From Acanthacorydalis orientalis (lineage: Eukaryota > Arthropoda > Insecta > Megaloptera > Corydalidae): a DNA stretch of 64,000 nucleotides. The DNA lies in contig CM068315.1 in NCBI GenBank assembly GCA_034766995.1, positions 41,276,818 to 41,340,817 on the forward strand, written 5' to 3'. The translations under genes were made by a program, and so were the position numbers. Shown piece by piece: positions 42,701-58,411 of this stretch; positions within the stretch are counted from its first letter, which is position 1, and the number at the start of each line of letters is the position of its first letter. The notes under the pieces were generated by a model. It made no database searches. It worked only from the letters and a program-made list of their open reading frames with translations, and was not told the DNA's origin.

Positions 42701-45700
42701 TATATATATATATATATATACACTTTGGTGTGTGTGTGTGTGTCAATCGTGTATGTAATACACAATATTCATTTTTCTTTGATATTATTCCGCCACTTGA
42801 ATATGTCTAGCATCTCTTCAGATATGAGATATTCGTAAAATTCTTAAGAAGACTTAAAAATGCCTTCTGAGATATTGAATAGGCACTCGAGAACCCAATA
42901 CACAAATAAAAAAAAATATTGAACCGTTCCATTATTTACACAATGGATACCTTTTATGCATTTTATCGTTATTTGTTTATAATTATGTTTCTAAAAAGTG
43001 TGATGATCATTATATAGAAGAAAAAAGTGAATTACTGTGAGTGAAAAAATATTCTTATATTTGAATTATTTTATTTTACGGATAAGATTTAAGTTCATTT
43101 TGTAGCTAATTATTTTTTTACAGACCACCTGTATTGAAATTCTGATTACATTTTGAGATAAAAGTGATAATTTTTCATTAAAAAAATATCATTATTTGAA
43201 ATACATAAAAAGATTTGATTCTGATAGTAGAATAAAAATGTTACATAAATAAAAATTACAAAGAAAGTAACTATAAGTTCACTTAACTTTACATTTATAA
43301 TACTTTCAGTTAAATATTATTAATTTCTTAAATTTTTAATTTATTTCTTACATTTATAGACAGATCTGTTTAAAAATAATATTTAATTTTTTTGTCAGTT
43401 TCAACAGTTTATTATTTAATAAATATGACATACTGAACCTAAACAATTATTTTGTACATTATTTGTGTCTAAGCATTCCATCGAAGCTGTCGCGAAAAAA
43501 TTTAGGATATAAAAAACGAGTAGTTTAATAAATGAATCATCTTTTCTCATCTTTCTTCATTCTTTATTTTAATAAAAGCAATTAAAGTTTTTTTTAAACA
43601 AAGATGCTTGAAATTGGGACAACATACACACAAACATATTAATACTGAAATGTATTAACGTGAGAATTATACGAATATTCAAAATGATATTGAGTAAAAA
43701 TCGATAAAAAAAAATACTCAGAGCACTATCGTCTTTTTACATAACTGAAAAGTATTAATTATAATATAAAAAAACAATAAATATGATTCGGTGTTAGATT
43801 TAATTATACTGCCATAAAGTTATGTTAATTTTAGATTTAATTTGTTGCGTATTTCTGTTATATAAAAAATAACTTATATTTATATCACAATATAATTTTG
43901 GAGTCGTGGCTCAACTCACCTTCAAAATAAATTCTTCACTCGCCTTACAAACTACAAATCATTTTTAAATCAGAAATACTCAAGAATGAATCAGAAAAAT
44001 CTCTTTTCTGTATCTTAACGCTGTGAAAATGATAGCAGGGCCATTGAAATGCTCAGAAACAATCAAATTTCCAAGAGATCAGTAATCATTTATTGAACAT
44101 GTTCGATCAGAAAAAAATTTCATGGTTTTTAAGGGTGAGTAAAAAAACTGTATTTACAGTTTTACAGTTTTTAACGTGTAACACTATTGTCATTTAATTC
44201 ATGTCTATTTTTAAAAAAAATATTTTCTCACTGTAATAAAGAAGACAAATACGAACAAATTTTGAGAAGAATCCATGGAATAACTCCAATATATTCGAAA
44301 AAAATAAATAGATTGCGAATTCAATTCCATTTATTTTCAGAACAAGATTGAATATTATTTTAATACGAAGATATTTTCAAGATAACGAACTAGATAAAGT
44401 AGAGAAATTTTTTTCGTTATAAATTACACATCATGTTTTTGATAAGTTTTGACGTAGAATTACGTCTAATGTCTCATTGAACGGGATGTCATATTAGTGG
44501 TGGGAGCGTCACCAAATGATGTAACGCAGGTTCGCACTCAGTACGACGCAACCGTTCAACCGATTTGCATCGGATTAAAAGTGTTTAACAGCTAAAGGAC
44601 TTCGGATCCTAAAAATGCGTTATTTGTTAAAATCCGTTAATTCGATTAAAAGTTATGACATTGAAAATTTGAACATCGATTTTCACGTCGGGTCAGCATT
44701 AAAAAGTGAATATCTCGAAAACTTTTTATCATACAATAAAAATTAAAATATCTGCGGATAGAACTTTCAAAATTCTATAAGAAGAGCCTCACATTCATTT
44801 TTTTAATTTAAAAAAAAATCAGAAATTAAACTATCAAATTTGACAACATCTCCAAAATTCAAGAAACCCACAAAACTGTTAAACAGAACGTGTAAGAAAC
44901 CGCAGAAAACGTAAAACGGAAGAAGAGCGAAAGCAAGAGAATTCGAAAAAAAATGCTTTGACCCCATTTAAAAAGATGAAATTGTACAGACAACGGATAA
45001 GGCGCAGCGTACTCAACCGTCCACCTCCACTACTACGGAGTCCCAACTGTCTATAAACGAAAAAAATGTTCAAAATACGAAGAAAACAACTACACAAACG
45101 CGTACAAAAGAAGAATTTCTTTTGAACAACATAAAAATTTGCACTTTTCTAATCTAACATAATTCTACGTAACCTCCTGTGGCTATGTACATATTCAACC
45201 CCCCATTTTTTTATTGAATTGGTTCCCTTTTGCAGAAAAAAAAATATCATTTTATTTTCATGAATGAATTTTTTACTCATCCTACAAACCACACCCTTTT
45301 TCTGATTAAAAATATTTAGATAATATGAATACTGATCAGAAAATTCCCTTTTCTTTACCTCAGTGCCTTAATGGTTTACCATCAAGGGTATGGCAAAAAT
45401 TAAAAATGATCAATAATCAATTTTGATCTGAATTTTTTTATGATTTATGAGGAAAATAAAAGAGTTATATGTGAATGTGACTTTATCCACTGTCTCAAAA
45501 CTAAATTATGAATCCCTTTTTTTATTTATTTACATATATAACAATTATACAACATTAGTACTACTAAAAATAAAGATTTTTATACATTATTTAAGTATTT
45601 TTTTTATATTATCTGAAAAAAAGTTCATATACTTTTGTCACGTCCCCAAGCTCATTATTTTGTCAAAAAATGATAAATATAGTCAATTAATGTGTTAAAT

Positions 45701-45919
45701 AACTACGATCAATTTAAATTGAATACAGAATCTCGTGAAGATACCATAAAATAAAAAAAATAATAACAATTAAAACCATAAATCTATTAGATGGCGTTAG
45801 ATCAGAGTTTATCAACCTTCAAATGATACGATAAACAGAAAAAAATATTTGTTAGGAACAATTTGACCTGAAACACGACGTCTTGTTACACTTACATTTT
45901 TCAAATATACGTCGTACTG

Positions 45920-45975
<56 letters not shown>

Positions 45976-46287
45976 TTGAGTTGTTTTTTATGTGCACGAT
46001 ATGTATAGAGATTACAAAACAAAATATCAATTTAATGTATTTAATGTTGTAATTATTTCGTTTCGTTGATAATGGCGCCATAATACGATTTAGATATTAT
46101 TAAACTAGTGTTAGTAAATATTTACAGCTAATTAAAAAAGATTCTGGTAAATATTGACAGATTTATGAGCAGTACTACTTGTAAAACTGGAATTAATACG
46201 ATAATTATAATATGTTTGTTCTATCAGATACTGTTATTTTGATTTATACTTAATTTTAAATAATTGCAACGGTTTTATTTAATACTT

Positions 46288-46344
<57 letters not shown>

Positions 46345-47072
46345 TCAGCCTCTGTCAATTCACTGCTAGAAAAAGGCCTCTTCCATGATTTTCCATTTTG
46401 TACAATTGAATGCCTCTTTTTCCACTGATTTCCAATATTTTTTTTAATTTCTTACCTCACCTGTTCATTTGTCTCTTTCTTAGTCATTTTATATTCCTTG
46501 GCTCCTAGTTAATAATTTCTGTTGTCCATCGATTGTCTTCTCTTCTTGCAACATGCTGCACCGATTTCCATTTCAGACTCTTTACTCTTCTTATTACGTT
46601 TACAACTCCTGCCTGTTTTCGTATCAATTCTGTTCTTTTCCTATATGTTGATTTAATATTTAGCCCTTTATTTCGATTCCTTTATCCTCCCAGTCAAGCT
46701 TGTTGAATACTTCTTCTAAGACTGCAGTAAATAAACTTCGACGAAATTACATCTCCCAGTCTGATATCTTCCTAGAATTTTATCTTTTTTGTTTCTTACT
46801 GTAGCTTCACGGTAAAGTTTGCATTCTTGTAGATGTTATCTAGCAAATCTATGTGTTGTCTATACCCTGGTTCTTCAATGCAGATATGACCGATCATGTG
46901 GTAATAGAATCGAAATACTTTTCATAGTTTGTAAATCCAAGACATACATGGTATTTAATATTCATTTAACCGGATAATTACCTCCCTCATTACCCGAATG
47001 TGATCCATTGTACTAAAGTCGCTTCGAAATCATACTTTGTTCTCTTGGTTGAACGAAATCTAGCTGCGTTTG

Positions 47073-47150
<78 letters not shown>

Positions 47151-49230
47151 GATATAAAACGGCTTTTAATTCAACATAATTAATTAATGACACATTATAG
47201 AGCATAAATACACACAGATCACTTAAAACTTATTTTATTCTAGTTTAGTGTTAGATGTATGAGGGAAGTTCAAAAAATTCACGGAATAAATAGGAAGAGG
47301 GGTAAAATAAAACCTGTCATTATTTTTCTTTTTCAATATATTGTCCTTACTTTCTAATACACTTTTCATATCTTTGAATAAGTTTCTTTACATCCTCATA
47401 GAAATCATTTTTGTCTTTCGACCCAAAATGAACCGAAATTGGTTTCTTGACATCATCATCATCCCCAAATTTCTTTCCACGAAACTCTTTTTTCAAATTC
47501 GAAATCAAACAAAAATCTCTAGGAGCTAGATCTGCATTATACGGAGAGTGGTTCAGAATATCAATGTCAGCCATTGCAACATTACTCATGTAAACAAGTG
47601 CGTTGTCTTGCAAGAGCAATACCGCTTTTCTCAATTACTCCCTCCTTTTCCTTTCATTTCAGCCTTTAGTTCTTCCATTATAGTAATTTAATATTCTCCA
47701 GTTATAGTTACAACCTTATCTTTATAATCGATTGACAAGATACCCCCTGTATACCAAAAAAGTGAGCAATAGCTTTCTGGCCGTCAGCGACACTTTAATC
47801 TTTTTAGGAGGTGGTATACCCTTTTTATGCCACTGCTTGGATTCCTGTTTTGATTTAGACTCATAATTATGAACCTATGTTACATTTACAGTAAGTAACT
47901 ATTCGGTACAAAAATGTATCAGTATTGTTTATACAGAGGTTTAAAAACTCCCTGGTCTCTTCGACGGGTGAGGAGTTTCGCATTTGAAACTGTGTGAGCA
48001 TTCTTGATACTTTGACAAGATGATCATGTAAAATGTTCAAAACGATTATAGCTGATACTCTCAGACATTTCTGCAATTTAATTCTTCTTTAAAAGGGCAT
48101 CATCCAATAGTGTCATCATTTGTTGAAAATTGTCATATTTATCTCAAACAAATAATAATTTTTTTCGCATTACAATTCTGTTTTTACAGACAAACATTTG
48201 ACAAGTAGAATTTCGTGCTTCCTCCTACGATTTTCCTCTTTCCATTAAAACAATCTTCGTATAATACAAGAAACGTCTATTTATCATAATAATTCATATC
48301 CAAATTTCTCCTCGTATTACATAACTCGAATAATAAATTACTTTCACTACATTGTGTCCTCCTTGTAATCTTGAAAGCATTCGAAAAACAAACACGTACA
48401 GAAAAAAATCTATTATTTACGCGGACTGTGATTTTATCATACACATTATATATACAATTTCAAAAGCCAAATTAACGCAATCGTTTGGAACAAACCAGCT
48501 TTTTATTCATAGAACGCTAACGATGATATATTGGCCCTGTAGTGGGATATTTAAACCAGATTCATAAATTGATCACAAACAGTGTGATGTGTATAATATC
48601 TGATAGTAAATTACAAGTGTCGACGTGGGCGATAAACGGTACAGTAACAAATTGATTACAAAGCTTGACATTAGCTACTATATAACGTGTCAAATATTCT
48701 CTCTTGTATTTGTATCTTATACTGAGAGGTTTGCGAAATGTCACTGGCGTACATTTATCATGAAACACATAGATACGAACAGAACGAACGATTACAGAAC
48801 TCTCGAATAAACACACCACTAATCTAATACAGTTGAAATAACGTATGCTATTTGAGTACATATTTTAAATTTTCTGTGAATACCTTAAAACACAACATTT
48901 ACTGGTATGAAAATATAGCTTAACTGTCCACACATAAAAGACATATGTGTTCATATTTATGAAATTAAACAATCATCAGCCATTGATGACTGATGTAAGT
49001 CTATAAAATAAACAAATTATCTGTTATCGAGAACTGAAACAATCTGATGAAATAAATGACAATTAGCTACCAGTAATAAAAAGGAAAATACAGGAAAATA
49101 TACTACTTAATGATCGTTATTTATGATAAAAAAATATACAAATATTTTTAATTACACACCCCATAAATTTTAAAAAATTTTTGGCTAAAACTGTTCAATA
49201 ATTTTTTTTTATTTTACGTTACGTCATCAA

Positions 49231-49275
<45 letters not shown>

Positions 49276-52200
49276 TCTTCCTCTCTCTCTCTCTCTCTAT
49301 ATATATATAGGTGATTCAACTTAGGCTTCCACACGAAAGTATTAAAAAACGAAAAAATTAAAAAAAAGCATGTGTATTCCCATTTAGTATTTTAGTATTA
49401 AATTGAACTAAAATACTAAATAAAAACTAACATGACTTTTCTCAACCTCTGCGTCCCCTTTTAATGCTTCCATGTGAAAGCCTAAATTGAATCACTCTAA
49501 AGAAATATTTCTATTATTTTAAAACTCTGTTACAAAAAATAATATATTAATGTGTTATAAATATATATTTGTAACATCAAACGCATCAATCTGTTTTCCT
49601 GCTCACAAAAGAGAAACAATTTAATTGTCATCACCTCGACAAATCCGTTCAAACAGTTAAACCGAAAAAAAAACTCGTATGTGAAATACAACGAAATTTC
49701 AATTAAAAAGCTGGGGTGCTGTAATCCATCTACTGGTGCAATTGAAATTTATTTTCAGATACAATTATAAACATATTAAAACAGATTATACAGTGCGCTA
49801 CTGAAACATCGCCAAACGCAATGCATGGAAAAACGAATGATCAACATCAGTGTACCACGAACTGACTGACTGCATGCTGCCTAACTAAATGGCTTCTGGC
49901 ATCATCATCATCATCATCGCAGCAGCAAGTCGTGGAGCCGAGTGCTTTAATAAGGAAGTGAGAAATTAACAACCCTTTCATGCTTCCACCCAGCCACTGA
50001 CCTATCTCTGTCGCCATAGTACAATCCATTGATGTGCGTTAGCGGCAAACCTAAACATATAAGTACATTTTACTACACGTAGTATACGCAACTGAACTAG
50101 TTATAAAGTCAACGTTTTATTCGATTGTTGGCCGGAAATTCGCAACTGACGCAAAAATTAATAATTACAACATTGTCTTTATGATAATTTCAAATTGACG
50201 TCTCTACTGCAATCAATTTTCGACAAGGATTTTTATACGTGAGGGTATCTTTAGTTATGTTCAATTGAACTTCCTCAAAGATAAAATCGAACATTAACAT
50301 CTCTAAGCTTTCCATTACTTCAACACACTGTCACATAATCCTAATCATAAGACACATCATAATCAATAAAATAATTTTATTTCAATCCGATGATGAATAT
50401 TTTAAAATTTAAACATTTCACTCTAGGTAATTGTAAAGCCGCATCGTTGACTGAAATTTTATGTCGAAAATACTGCTCATGTTCCGAAATTAGATTTTCT
50501 ATTTATGTATGTAATTAGCGACTCAAATTTTTTATCAACAATTCTGTTATTTGTATAGATCGAAGAAAAATAATCTGTAATAAACAAGTAAATAAAACGT
50601 GCCGAATATTAAACAAATTAAAGGAAGATTGATAAACTCTATAACGATGTTATTGTTTTTTTTTATTGTATTCAACTAAAAATAATATCTTATTTATTAT
50701 TAAAAAATGTAACTAAAAATCATTCTATATAAAATTGACTCTGTGTTTGTTATACATTTTGAATTTGTGTAATTGAATATTGTAAAACACTTCATAAATA
50801 ATTCAAAACTCTTCTATAAATATCAATAAATGTAAATACGACTTATAAATTCATTATTTTCTAGTTTAATTCTTTATAATAATTTATTTAAATTATTTCT
50901 ACTATCACAAGTAATTTGACCTTTTTTTCTAATAACCTTAATAAATATTTAAAGAACGAATAATGTTTGAATTTAAATAATATGCAAAATTAAAACAAAC
51001 GTAGCTAAATGACTATCGTATTTATCTATTTAACCTAACATTGTAGCATATCATGTTTATTCATAAATAGATGTCATATTTAATGTCTCAAAAAAAAATA
51101 CAAGAAAACAAAACCATGAGACATTTTTATGGAGACTTTTTTGTCTGGAACCAGAGAACAATTGCCTTGTTACTGACACGGATTGAGATATTAAAATTAA
51201 CAATAACCGATTATTGAATATTTTAACAAAAAAAAGTTTGTTTTTAATGAAATCATCAGCAATTTGTAATAAAATATTTGGTTAAAATTTTATAAAATTA
51301 CAGTAATTTAAGGTAATATAAAATCATTAAAAAATCAAATTATAATTACTGATTTCTTTCAAAAACCGTCAATTGTATTTTTAACACAAATAAATTATCT
51401 ACTTACACGAAAGAAAAAGACAACTTTTAATAATATTCAGCATCTACATACAAATCTGATACACACACAAAAAGTAAAATTTATATAATTATTTTCTATG
51501 TTTAAAAACACAAACGCATATCAATTAAACTAAAACTAATTATTTGCAAATAATATTAATAAAAAGTATAAGAACTAAATTAATAAATATTTGAGGAATG
51601 AAGTCAAAAATTGAACAAGTCATATTTATATTTATCTTATTTTTTAATAATAATCATGTTATTCATAACTTTGTTACTGCATAAAATAAAATCTACCAAA
51701 AATGCATTTTAATTTTTTGTTAATCCTGTACATTAATTAAAAATCACACATAAAACCTCTTTATTTAAGTATTCGACAAGCTTTTTAGCTAGACAAACGT
51801 CTTAGTTTTTTTTTAAATTTAACGATTTGTTCTTCAAAATTGTACATGACAAAAAATAGTTTACACAAATGTTTAAAAAAAATACTATCATCTCTTTCCC
51901 AACGAAACTATTATCGTATCCGGAACGTTTAATTACAACTCGGCAAAAATGTCGCCGGGCGCCATTGACCCACTAATTTAGCATATAAAATAAATGACAG
52001 CATCATTTCATTTAATTTAAATCATCACTTCTGAGTACACTGTCGAATTAATAATATTTATTTAGTATTAGTCTAATTACTTTTTTTCATATACCAAAAC
52101 TACGAAAGTCTCGAAATCCCAACCACAAACAAATGGTACAATTAATTGTACAACAGTGCGATGTCCGTTTGCGCTCACTCATTGGTCAATTCGAAAACGT

Positions 52201-53976
52201 CCGTCAATTGTTTCATGAATGAGATAACAGAGCGCACGCCACATGTATAGATTAAAACTTTCGGCTCTGTTTTCTCGTCGTTCGGATGAAACAGTAGTAC
52301 TGAAAAATTGATATGCTCGCGGATTATCAGATGGAATTTATCCGTATGACACATCGGTATATTTGTCTTGTGTAGAATGTATGTTCACGAGTTGAAGGCG
52401 TGGAAAGATTAATCTACGGAAAATAAATGAAATAATGGACGCCAAAAGCAATATTTAATCATAACGTTTATGTATATTTCTTAGAAAACCATGATTGAAA
52501 TGAATATATAGTTAAAGTTTTTTTTCTGTATGAGACCCACAAAAGATGATATGATAAAGAATTTCTAATTACATTTCTAAATTGTGTAGCTAAAAATATA
52601 AAAAAATAAAATAATCACAAAAACAACCAAGTATACATACATTTCACGAAACGAAATATTTGCTAAATAGCGTTTTCTATCCAAATAATAATAATAATAA
52701 CATTCACCTTTAACTTAACACATTTAAACTAAGCATTCTTGAAACAAGACGAGAACTAATTTTACCTATAATCAATTTCCCCTTGCGTCCTTTTCGTCCT
52801 TTTTGATCATCTGAGTATCTGGTCTCGACTATTAGTTTCACCCCGTGTGCCATTTTCAAATAACTTTGCATATTAGAGTCTGATATCTACCTGAAGATGG
52901 CACACGTATCGAAACTAGAAATGAAGAATAAACACTCAAATGATTGAAAGGAACAAATACCGTTAACTCAATCCAACAACGGGATCACAGACATAAAAAC
53001 GAACAATTATAATTTTTGTTATCAATTTATTACAAATAATATTTATTAATAAACTCATAAACAATACTAGATCATATGCAATAACTGACACTTTATATCA
53101 TCAATCTTTCATTAACCCCATATTATAAATTTTCAGTTCTTTATTTTCTTCATGATATAAACTGTCCATCTTACAATTTTATTAATTATTACGAACAGAT
53201 TCACTATAAATACTAAATGATATGTCGACACGTTTTTTATTTAATAAAAAAATGTAGCAAATTTCACTTAATTTAGCGAAATTCATAATTCTACTTAAAA
53301 CAATACTTTCACGTCAAACACACAAAAGCAACTGCTCTCAAAATGATGCAATTTATAAAAAAGATATTTTATAACAAGTCACAACAGGCAAAATTTCTAG
53401 CTTAGCTGCTTCACAATTAAGATAATTTATTGATTCACGGTCACACTTTTCAACGATATTTTTATCTTTTGAAAACAAATTCTATATATTTTTACTTTAA
53501 AAAATTATTCAAAGCATTATTATACCTGCAGACATTATTTATTTACTGTTTCATATTGAAATATTCAATCATTAACACTGTTATAAAATATTTACATGCA
53601 AACAAAACGTCTCAATTTCAATATAATAAAGGTAGGAATTTATAACTTATGTTCAGAACAATATTAAATGATTGTAGTGCAGAATAACATATTATCTAGC
53701 TGGTCTTACAACTGGTCATTTTGAATCAGTTTCTGTTTCCACTACTAGTTTCGGCAAAAATTCCAACTTCAGGTAGATTTTAGATAACTGATTTCCTAAT
53801 CATTTTTATAGATTAAAACAAAACTAATTTAAAAGATCAAGTTTTATATATATAAATAAAGAAACATATAAAACTAGCTGGCGAAAGATATAATTTTACA
53901 AGAACTACGTTTTTATCTTCTTAATAATAAATGATTAAAAATAACCAAGTATCTCCCTTTTTCAAATATATTATGA

Positions 53977-54031
<55 letters not shown>

Positions 54032-56068
54032 CACCAAAGATAGCCAAAAAAATTACTGAATGAAAGGGAAGAAGTGTAAAATAAAACCAGTAATTATTTT
54101 TCTTTTTCAATATGTTTTCTCCTGTTCTAATATGTTTTTCAGATCTTTGAATAAGTTTCTCTACATCCTCATAAAAAGGATTTTTATGAGGATGCTTATT
54201 TAGAATCTTTCTGCTTATTTAGAATCTTTCGATTCTAAATAAGCAGAAATTGATTCATTGACCACTTCAACATCACCAAATTTCTTCCCAAATAACTCTT
54301 TTTTCAAATCCGAAAACAATTAAAAATCGCTAAAGGCTCTAAATCTAGATTATATGGAGGGTGGTTCAGAATCTTGATACCGTATTTACGAATGTCAACC
54401 ATTGTGAATAGGTGCGTTGTCTTACAATAACACTACCCATTTTCCCAATTTTCCCATCCTTTTTCTTTCATTTCAGCATTTAGTTGTTCCATTATAGAGG
54501 CGTAGTATTCTCTTGTTATAGTTACACCCTTAACTTTTTAATGGATCAACAAGATACCCTCTGTATCCCAAAAAACAGTGGCCATCAGTTTTTCGGCCGA
54601 CAGCAACATTTTAAACATTTTAGGGGGTGATGTATCCTTTTTATCCCATTGCTTAGACTCCAGTTTTTATTCAGGCTCATAATGATAAACCCACGTTACA
54701 TCTTCAGTAACTATTCAGTAAAAAAATTATCGAGGTTGTCTTTAGAGAGGTTAAAAAATTCCCACAACGTTTTAACATGGTGTTGCATAATCGAAAATTT
54801 AAAAACAAATAAAAAAACAAATTACATTAAACATACTAAAAATAATTCAATATTTGTTAATCGCATCCTTAAAACAGGACATAACTATAAAAATATAAAT
54901 CATACAATTCAAATAATAAAAAAACAAAGTATGAGCATAAAATTAAACATTCTATAAAACTATCAAATATATAAAAATGAAAATCAGTTATCTTAAATCT
55001 ACCTGAACATGACGCACGTTCTGAAACTGAGAAAAGAATGATCCAATACGACGAACACCGCCAAGCCAAATTATGAACGGAATCACACTTATAAACAAAC
55101 ACAATTTTATAACTTTAATAAAAAACTTCTTACACAAAAAATTAGTCAATCATTCTTTACCAAATCTCATAAAATGAATAAAAGTAATTCATAGTAAATG
55201 GAAATTATAATCTAATTACGTGAACAATGCTAAATTATCAGACTGATCTTAAAGATCAATATTTAATGAACAATTCGTTTATGAATGATGAACTCAGTAC
55301 GATTACATGTGTTAAAGTAGACAAATGTGAACCATACAGTACACATCTGGCCGTCTGCTGACGGACATACTAATAATAGGGGCAATTCGTGTTTACAAAC
55401 GCTCTCAATCTATTTTAATTGAGCAATTAAGAAATAGAATAATTAATAATTAATATGTTTGTCTGCAAAAGCACAACGTTGTATGATTCGCGAATATCAT
55501 TTGGCGCACGTAAGCAATGGCATTGTAATGCAAATGCGTGCCGTTAAAAAAACTAATATGAAGCATGTCAATGTTCGGATCAAATTTGTTTTCAAATCAT
55601 TTGCAGACAAAACATTATTTTTCAACAAATAACGACCTCAGAAATAGACATTCAAAACATGAAAACATTTCACAAATAAATTCATTTTTAATCACACAAA
55701 CCACACATTTTTTCTGATACAAAAATGTTCAATAATTATTGATCATCAGTGTTGCTTATTTGTATTTTGATAGACCGCCATCTTCAGAGCACTAAAATAC
55801 AAAAAAACCTCTAAGAGATTTTCTGTTGTGTCGAAAATCGTTCCTTAAAATATTTTTATAAGGAAAAAAATACAAGTATTTCATTCTTGAATTAAATTTG
55901 TTCCATAACAGAAATGTGTGTGAACCAATATTCTGATTAAAAACATTTTGAGATTTTCAATAGTGTTAGAGAGAATAGCATTTCTTTAATTAAACGTTTT
56001 TAACTTAAAGCAAATTTCGATTTTTCAATTGACACTTTGTTTTGACATTCCAAATAGTCCTTCTTTGC

Positions 56069-56128
<60 letters not shown>

Positions 56129-56515
56129 TGATTCAATTAAAAATAAGTTATTTTCCATTTAGTATAATTGTATTTTTGAATTGACCTAACATACTACATA
56201 AAAATAACATGACTTTTCTTAACCCTTGCAGCTCCACTAAAAAATACTTCCTTATAAAGAATTAATTTGAAGCTAATATAGTTAAATAAATAAAACTAAT
56301 ATTCTACCTACTATAATTAAAATATAATATACAAAATTAAAGGGGGTTTTATAATAAATATATATATATATATATATTTATTGGATATTTCAATGTAGGT
56401 TTCCACATGAAAGTGTTAAAAAAACGTAAAAATTATAAAATAACATGATTTTTTTTAATTTATGCGTTTTTTTAAATACTTTCATGTGGAAACCTAAACT
56501 AAATCATTCTCTCTA

Positions 56516-56571
<56 letters not shown>

Positions 56572-57164
56572 GTCATTTTAAGAAAAAAAACGTGCAATCG
56601 TAAAAAAATTATCAGTTAAATCATGATTTGATAATAACGATTTCATCATAAAATAAAGGTTAACTGACGAAGTCTCCGGAACCGGAAACACGCTTCGCTG
56701 ATTGAACAGAATAGATGACAATAAAAGACCAATATTTGAATGATATCCAAACACAGAAAATGCATAGGTATTTCTTTATATGTGTGTCGTGTTTTTAGTG
56801 CTGCATTCTCAAAAACAATTAATTTGCATTGCAGTTATGACTCGGTTGAAATTAAATAGAATGATTCGTCATTTAGTTTTATACAAGTTGGTGTCAGTTG
56901 GATGCTGCGTGGTCAGTTTTACCATAAAATATTAAAAACGATTTAAAATGTAACCTCTACTTTTTTGTTAAATTACAATTTGAAATATACAATAGTTTTT
57001 AATATGATGTTTTATTTTTTAAAAAATATTCTAAAATTTTAACATAATTCATTAAAATTACACAACACAATTGTTTTTTTACCGTAAAAAAGACGATAAT
57101 GGTCCATAAATAATTATTGGCCATTTGTGATTATCTCTTGTGCAAGTGCATTTTAATAAAATAC

Positions 57165-57219
<55 letters not shown>

Positions 57220-58337
57220 TTTGCGTTTCATTTATCCGTGCGTTATGTAGACAGAAAAAGGATAAAAACAAAAATATCACTCGACTACAATGAATTTCTG
57301 GATAACAAATAACTTATATTCTAATTATTTTATAAGGATATTACGGACAATAAATTCGTTGACCTTCTCTATCTTACATACATAAATTAGTATTAAATGT
57401 AAATAGAATTTATTAAAAAAATTAAACAACTGTATATTTATATATATATATATATACACATATACATATAATATCCTACAAAGTGTTCCATACATCTGTA
57501 TTCAACTCCAAAAGAAACAAAAAATGTATTTTTTTAATTTATATTTCATTCTATTTTATGAAGTGTAACTTTTGAGATTAAACTGTAAACTTATTAAAAA
57601 TTGTGAATTTCTTTAATGATCTCGTATATTTTTAAAAATAAAAAGGCAGTTTACACAACATAATTATTTCCACCATAATTACAAAGCACATTTACACAAA
57701 TTTATCTAAAATGTACCTGAAGATGGCACCCGAAGAATGAAAATGGCACCTGAAGATGAAAACCGTCAAAAAAAGCATATTTTTATATGAAAGTTTTTAT
57801 CTATCCTGCTTCTCTAAATACGTAAATATATTTATAGAAAATGTTTTTGGGCTACCCTATATAAATACATGCAATGAAAAACATCTAAAAATAATCTGAT
57901 ACATTAGTAAGAATATATTTTAAAAAATATTTTATACATGATGATAAATCGAAATATATTTTGATTCATAGTTATTAAAAATAGAAACATTACTGGACGG
58001 CCCATTATATATGAGGTTATTGTTTCTTTGAGATATTTTCTACAAATTCAATATAAATATCTTCTGAGTTTCAAATATGCACCTCCGGAAACCGTACGAA
58101 ACTAGATAACTCGTTTATCAGCTGACCTTTTGCTTAAAACACATGAGATGATTTTTAAAAAAATAATCTCATCGTAACCAGTGCCATCATTATTTGTCGC
58201 GAAAGTAATTTCTGTATTTGTTAGCGAAAATAAAACTGTTGGCGTTAAATTAATTGAAATATACTTTTTTATTTTATTGATTTGTATGCAGTCAGTTAAT
58301 TTTATTTAATACTGTTTTAATATTTATATCTATTAGT

Positions 58338-58411
<74 letters not shown>

